This document shows positions 5,259 through 8,311 of a DNA stretch of 8,311 nucleotides, piece by piece; positions within the stretch are counted from its first letter, which is position 1; every line of letters starts with the position of its first letter. Source of the DNA: Promethearchaeia archaeon. Lineage in GTDB: Archaea > Asgardarchaeota > Lokiarchaeia > Sigyniarchaeales > SOKP01. The DNA lies in assembly GCA_029856375.1 (NCBI GenBank), contig JAHQWX010000063.1:1-8311 (forward strand). The letters run 5' to 3'. The notes below the pieces were generated by a model, which made no database searches, was not told the DNA's origin, and was given only the letters and a program-made list of their open reading frames with translations. The translations under genes and the position numbers were made by a program.

Positions 5259-6776
5259 TTAAACATCAACTTCAATATTATTATCGTCCAGAAATTTAAT
5301 AATCTCATTATATTGAGTATTGAGCGATTTTAACCTTAGTTTTTCAAATAGCGTTTTATTAAAATAATCTCCAATCTGCTTTTTGTAGAGTTTCATATTT
5401 TCAATGATTCGTTCCTGAAATTCAATGTATGCGGGAAAATAGAGATCTAAAAGAACTCGAAAGGATAAATCCTTGCTTGGACGAATAGCGTATGGGCCAA
5501 ATTCTAAGTATTCCTTATTTTTCCACCACTCAAGGATATAGAATTCGCTTCCGTATTGCTCTCGGTAAAAATCTAAATTTGAGTATATCGGAGTACCGGG
5601 AAAATTTCGGTACAAATTATAATTTAAATTAACAAAATTGATTTTTTCTGACATCAACCTTATAAACTTAAGAGTTTCACTAAAAGTTTTCTTAGTTTCT
5701 CCGGGATGATTAATAATTAGATTTAAAACGCAAAACATTTCCAATTTTTCTGACGTTTCAATAACCTCATTGAACTTTTTTAAATATTGAGCGGGATTTT
5801 TAGTTTTATTCATAATCAATAACATTTCTTTGGAATAAGTCTCTAATCCATACATTAATGAGAAATTCCTTTCGTTTAGCAACGATAACACTTCTTTGTT
5901 TAAAATATCGAGTCTGCACTCGGTCCATACATGATAATCGGGATTTTTAGGGTACATCTCCAAGAATTTGAGTAGCCATTTTCTCCGAAATCCGAATAGT
6001 GGATCATACAATCCATACGACTTTACATTATTGTATGCTCCAAATTCTAACATCGCCTTGAATTCAGCTATTGCGCGGCTTGGTTTATAGCTTCTCCAAG
6101 TCTTATGAATTTTTCCGGCTTCTATTAAGTTTTTTTCCATGCAAAACGAGCAATTAAATGGACAACCTCTCGAGAGGGAGATACTAATTGTTTTATACAA
6201 TTTATTGTATTTTTTAAACATATCAAAATTAATAATTGGAAGATAGCCCAATTGCTCAATAGGATTATTAGGATAAATTACTGGAGTGAGTCGCTTTAAA
6301 GCTCCATTTTTTAATATTTCAAGAAAAGATATTTCGCCCTCACCGATTATAATATAATCAATGAGAGACTCCGAAAAAACGAAATCGTTAGGCTGGGACG
6401 ATACATGCGCACCCCCAACGATTATTGGTGTTTGTGGATAATTTATGTGAAAATATTTTGCTGTCAAAATTGAAGGAATATAGTGTTTTGAAGTGGGACA
6501 AGATAATCCAATAATAGAATTATTATTTAACTCAAAATCTATCGAAGAGAGTAATTGGTCCATTTGGTCGAAGAATTTATCTTCAGATTGAATCTGATAA
6601 GGATTGAAATTGTTTAACTTTTCTTCACAAGTAAAATCGAGTAAGTCAGATTTTATCGTTTTTATTCTACTATTTAAGAAATTCTCTATGTATAAAGGTC
6701 CAATTAAGATTTCTTCGCTCATTTGACCCTTTTTGAAAACAAAGGGATTTACAAACAGGACATTTATCGAATGCAA
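5259..6776 (-). CDS. Radical SAM protein with N-terminal B12-binding-like domain
   Basis: A 4Fe-4S enzyme that cleaves S-adenosylmethionine to a 5'-deoxyadenosyl radical; the substrate is unknown. The N-terminal 170 residues resemble a cobalamin-binding domain: VLFVNPF at 6-12, IIGLSCPTSK at 88-97, IIVGGAHVSSQP at 118-129 and IIIGEGE at 142-148. The cobalamin-ligand motif DxHxxG is not seen, so base-off B12 binding is doubtful. The radical SAM core starts at LSRGCPFNCSFC (201-212), giving cluster ligands C205, C209 and C212. It continues with YGLET at 309-313, NHPGET at 356-361 and FPGTPIY at 392-398, the usual arrangement in BchE- and methyltransferase-like B12/SAM proteins. A helical C-terminal region (about 435-500) follows. 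The start is TTG at 6776: an in-frame stop lies at 6798-6800, no ATG intervenes, and the next ATG (residue 19) would remove the first strand. A TATA-like box 28 bases upstream agrees. Confidence 0.9.
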   Translation of the reverse strand: MHSINVLFVNPFVFKKGQMSEEILIGPLYIENFLNSRIKTIKSDLLDFTCEEKLNNFNPYQIQSEDKFFDQMDQLLSSIDFELNNNSIIGLSCPTSKHYIPSILTAKYFHINYPQTPIIVGGAHVSSQPNDFVFSESLIDYIIIGEGEISFLEILKNGALKRLTPVIYPNNPIEQLGYLPIINFDMFKKYNKLYKTISISLSRGCPFNCSFCMEKNLIEAGKIHKTWRSYKPSRAIAEFKAMLEFGAYNNVKSYGLYDPLFGFRRKWLLKFLEMYPKNPDYHVWTECRLDILNKEVLSLLNERNFSLMYGLETYSKEMLLIMNKTKNPAQYLKKFNEVIETSEKLEMFCVLNLIINHPGETKKTFSETLKFIRLMSEKINFVNLNYNLYRNFPGTPIYSNLDFYREQYGSEFYILEWWKNKEYLEFGPYAIRPSKDLSFRVLLDLYFPAYIEFQERIIENMKLYKKQIGDYFNKTLFEKLRLKSLNTQYNEIIKFLDDNNIEVDV

Positions 6777-6799
6777 TATATTATTTTTTAAGAATTTTC

Positions 6800-6809
6800 A
6801 TTTAAAAGT
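6800..6809 (-). promoter_or_regulatory. TATA box of the radical SAM gene
   Basis: The minus strand reads CTTTTAAATG, centred about 28 bases before the TTG at 6776. The spacing predicts an mRNA that starts at the TTG itself and so supports this start choice. No Shine-Dalgarno sequence is present between the box and the TTG. Confidence 0.55.
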
Positions 6810-6834
6810 AACGATAATTTATGGATATTTAACA

Positions 6835-6859
6835 AAAATCTCGAAAATCTTCAGATTTT
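6835..6859. promoter_or_regulatory. Repeat and palindrome abutting the promoter of the 453-aa gene
   Basis: AAAATCT occurs at 6835-6841 and again at 6844-6850, and its inverse AGATTTT at 6853-6859, so the last two copies form a perfect seven-base dyad with a two-base centre. The dyad ends eight bases before the plus-strand TATA box, next to the expected TFB site. This is a plausible regulator site for one or both divergent genes. Confidence 0.45.
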
Positions 6860-6864
6860 AGGTA

Positions 6865-6875
6865 TTTTTAAATAC
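6865..6875 (+). promoter_or_regulatory. TATA box of the 453-aa gene
   Basis: TTTTTAAATAC is a near-consensus archaeal TATA box centred about 28 bases before the ATG at 6899. It predicts a leaderless transcript, consistent with the lack of a ribosome binding site. Confidence 0.65.
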
Positions 6876-6898
6876 TTTCTCTCTAATTTCATTATAAG

Positions 6899-8260
6899 AT
6901 GCAAAAAGAGGAGATTAGAACTCGGATTATCAATGACATTGCAGAGCATCGATTAGGTGCGGTTTTATACTTAAGGGCGTTTAATATTTTGTGTCATCCA
7001 AACCTTGATAATCCTATTTCTGAACATACTTTAATCGATATCCTAATTGACATGATAAAAGTTAAAGAGCTCGATGTAGTTATTCCCGATCCGTTTTTGA
7101 TTAGATGGGAATTACAAACCTTGAATAATTTAAAATACTTAAAAGATGGCACTTACTACACAATGAAATTTCATTATATCGACGATATTCTTCTTAATAA
7201 CGGCAAAAAAAATGAACCATTAATTGATACCCGCAATATTAAGGCAACCAATATTAAGATATTAGATTCAATTACTCTTAGAATCGAGAATATCCTTAAA
7301 AAATTTCCCGAAATGAGAGAGAAAATAATTCTAGTCTTACCGAATAACGAAAATCCGATAAAGCTTCATTTTATCGACAACTATCTCGAAAGAGATGAGT
7401 TAATTTCAAATAGTCTTGTTAATAATCCTACTTCTAAAGTTTCAATATTAAGGGATTCTTCCCTCGTAGAGCAAGAGGAAGCAGTTGATGTTATTAAAAA
7501 ATATAGACGGAACTTTATGTGCGTATATATAACGCTCCTTGAAACAATCAAGAAGGAAATGACCTATCTTCAAAAATATAAATTTAAAATTGATAATTAT
7601 ATGGAGCTATTCTTCGATACATTAGATGCTTTTAAATCATATTCTATAATGTTTGCGGAGGAAGCTTGGACTGAGGATTCTATACAGGTCCAAAAACGAG
7701 TGACCATAAAAACTGGTCGATTATATTATTCGTCGATAACCTATAAAGAAGATCTATTTTTAATTGAAGGCTATCAGGAATACTGGGCACTTTTCAATAA
7801 GCAGGAGCACCCAAGATTAGAAGATTTTCTTTTAAAATCTGGTTATGACATGATGGGAGTCGATGATGAAACTAATTTAACAAGAGTGGGCAAGAAATTG
7901 ATGTTAGAATTCTCCTTTACTACGATAGAGCAAATTTTTTTCCTGTGTAAATACATATTTATTGCAAATCTATTCCACTTGCTCTTTTTAATAAGGAATT
8001 TTTTTAAATCAGGCGAAGATTTTACAGAACTAAAAGAAAAGAAGGATAACCTCTCAGAAATTTTCCTTCCCATTTTACACTCCTTATTCAACATCGAAAA
8101 AGTTGAACCGCTAGACAGCATGACATTTGCCTTCCTTGACGCAAATAGCGAGGAATTAAACATTATATATAACAAATATCTTTTTTATAAAGCTCGCGAT
8201 GTAGAGCAAAAATTAAGATTTTTCCAGAGCCTTTATCAACGAAAGGTGGATAGAGTATGA
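6899..8260 (+). CDS. Unknown 453-aa protein
   Basis: I do not recognise this protein or any catalytic motif in it. The ATG start is supported by a TATA box 28 bases upstream. The sequence looks soluble and mixed alpha/beta in the first third (helices at about 3-32 and 42-56, a likely strand IILVLPN at 143-149). It is mainly helical from about 190 onward. The central part (190-260) is a run of amphipathic helices with many charged residues and EEAW at 254-257. A strongly hydrophobic stretch at 344-369 could be one membrane helix or a buried helix; its flanking charges (K351, R366) make a buried helix at least as likely. The cysteines (32, 208, 350) are scattered and make no metal site. No signal peptide is seen. 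It is divergent from the radical SAM gene across 122 bases and may share regulation with it. Its TGA is five bases from the 3' end of the tRNA on the other strand. Confidence 0.82.
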   Translation: MQKEEIRTRIINDIAEHRLGAVLYLRAFNILCHPNLDNPISEHTLIDILIDMIKVKELDVVIPDPFLIRWELQTLNNLKYLKDGTYYTMKFHYIDDILLNNGKKNEPLIDTRNIKATNIKILDSITLRIENILKKFPEMREKIILVLPNNENPIKLHFIDNYLERDELISNSLVNNPTSKVSILRDSSLVEQEEAVDVIKKYRRNFMCVYITLLETIKKEMTYLQKYKFKIDNYMELFFDTLDAFKSYSIMFAEEAWTEDSIQVQKRVTIKTGRLYYSSITYKEDLFLIEGYQEYWALFNKQEHPRLEDFLLKSGYDMMGVDDETNLTRVGKKLMLEFSFTTIEQIFFLCKYIFIANLFHLLFLIRNFFKSGEDFTELKEKKDNLSEIFLPILHSLFNIEKVEPLDSMTFAFLDANSEELNIIYNKYLFYKARDVEQKLRFFQSLYQRKVDRV

Positions 8261-8265
8261 TAAAA

Positions 8266-8311
8266 TGGGAGTAGAGGGATTTGAACCCCCGAATTCCTGC
8301 TCCGCAAGCAG
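8266..8311 (-). tRNA. Probable tRNA-Arg(GCG), 3' part (cut by right window edge)
   Basis: On the minus strand the visible 46 bases are the 3' portion of a tRNA. CTGC-TTGCGGA-GCAG gives four pairs of the anticodon stem around a seven-base loop, with T33 and anticodon GCG, which reads arginine CGC/CGU codons. A short variable loop follows. The T arm is GGGGG-TTCAAAT-CCCTC (one G-T pair), then the acceptor strand TACTCCC and discriminator A. The 5' half lies outside the window, so the acceptor and D stems cannot be checked. CCA is not encoded, as in most archaea. The visible anticodon loop is continuous, so there is no intron at the usual 37/38 site. TTTTA follows directly and could be the terminator. 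Confidence 0.88.

Noticed and set aside
6164..6178. Palindrome CTCTCGAGAG
   Set aside because: It falls on the codons for the conserved LSRG of the radical SAM motif, so coding explains it.
7843..8175. Minus-strand 110-codon frame
   Set aside because: Antisense to the 453-aa gene; its Ser/Phe/Lys-rich composition is typical of a shadow frame.

Overview
The window looks like chromosomal DNA of a low-GC archaeon. By eye, GC is roughly 30% in most genes and clearly higher in two of them. The archaeal assignment rests on several things. TATA-like boxes centred about 26-28 bases from the start codon precede three genes, the spacing expected for leaderless mRNAs. There are no convincing Shine-Dalgarno sequences, and the gene ends carry oligo-T tracts. 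The tRNA has no encoded CCA. An Asgard (Lokiarchaeia-like) lineage would fit the composition and gene types, but that is an inference without a database search. No mobile element, CRISPR array, integrase or rRNA was found, and no stretch of 300 bases or more lacks a gene.

Layout, left to right. (1) The N-terminal third of a pyruvate kinase runs off the left edge on the minus strand. It lies 19 bases downstream of a small unknown gene (149 aa) and is probably co-transcribed with it. (2) A separate minus-strand gene encodes a 188-aa Ala/Gly-rich membrane protein with about five membrane segments, closed by a long oligo-T terminator. (3) A minus-strand pair follows: a sugar-phosphate nucleotidyltransferase with a C-terminal left-handed beta-helix (360 aa), then a ThiF/MoeB-like E1 enzyme (277 aa) 33 bases downstream. 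The pair has its own promoter, a large dyad beside it, and a hairpin terminator at the end. (4) A lysine-rich unknown protein (172 aa, minus) and a HAD-family hydrolase (267 aa, plus, TTG start) diverge from a 69-base AT-rich intergenic region. (5) A radical SAM protein with an N-terminal cobalamin-binding-like domain (505 aa, minus, TTG start) converges on the HAD gene with an 11-base gap. (6) An unrecognised 453-aa protein on the plus strand diverges from the radical SAM gene. It ends five bases from the 3' end of a tRNA, probably Arg(GCG), that runs off the right edge on the minus strand.

How the genes work together: apart from pyruvate kinase (glycolysis) and the tRNA, substrates cannot be read from the sequence. 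The most suggestive unit is the nucleotidyltransferase-ThiF pair, two enzymes that both make nucleotidyl-activated intermediates and share one promoter. The ThiF-like protein keeps its ATP-binding and zinc-site residues but has no free cysteine in the region where thioester-forming relatives carry one. Nearby are a HAD enzyme lacking the second catalytic aspartate and a B12-domain-type radical SAM protein without the cobalamin-ligand motif. No gene in the window encodes an obvious ubiquitin-like or ThiS-like partner. No defined novel system can be claimed from this window alone; the regulatory dyads and the E1/nucleotidyltransferase pair deserve the second look.
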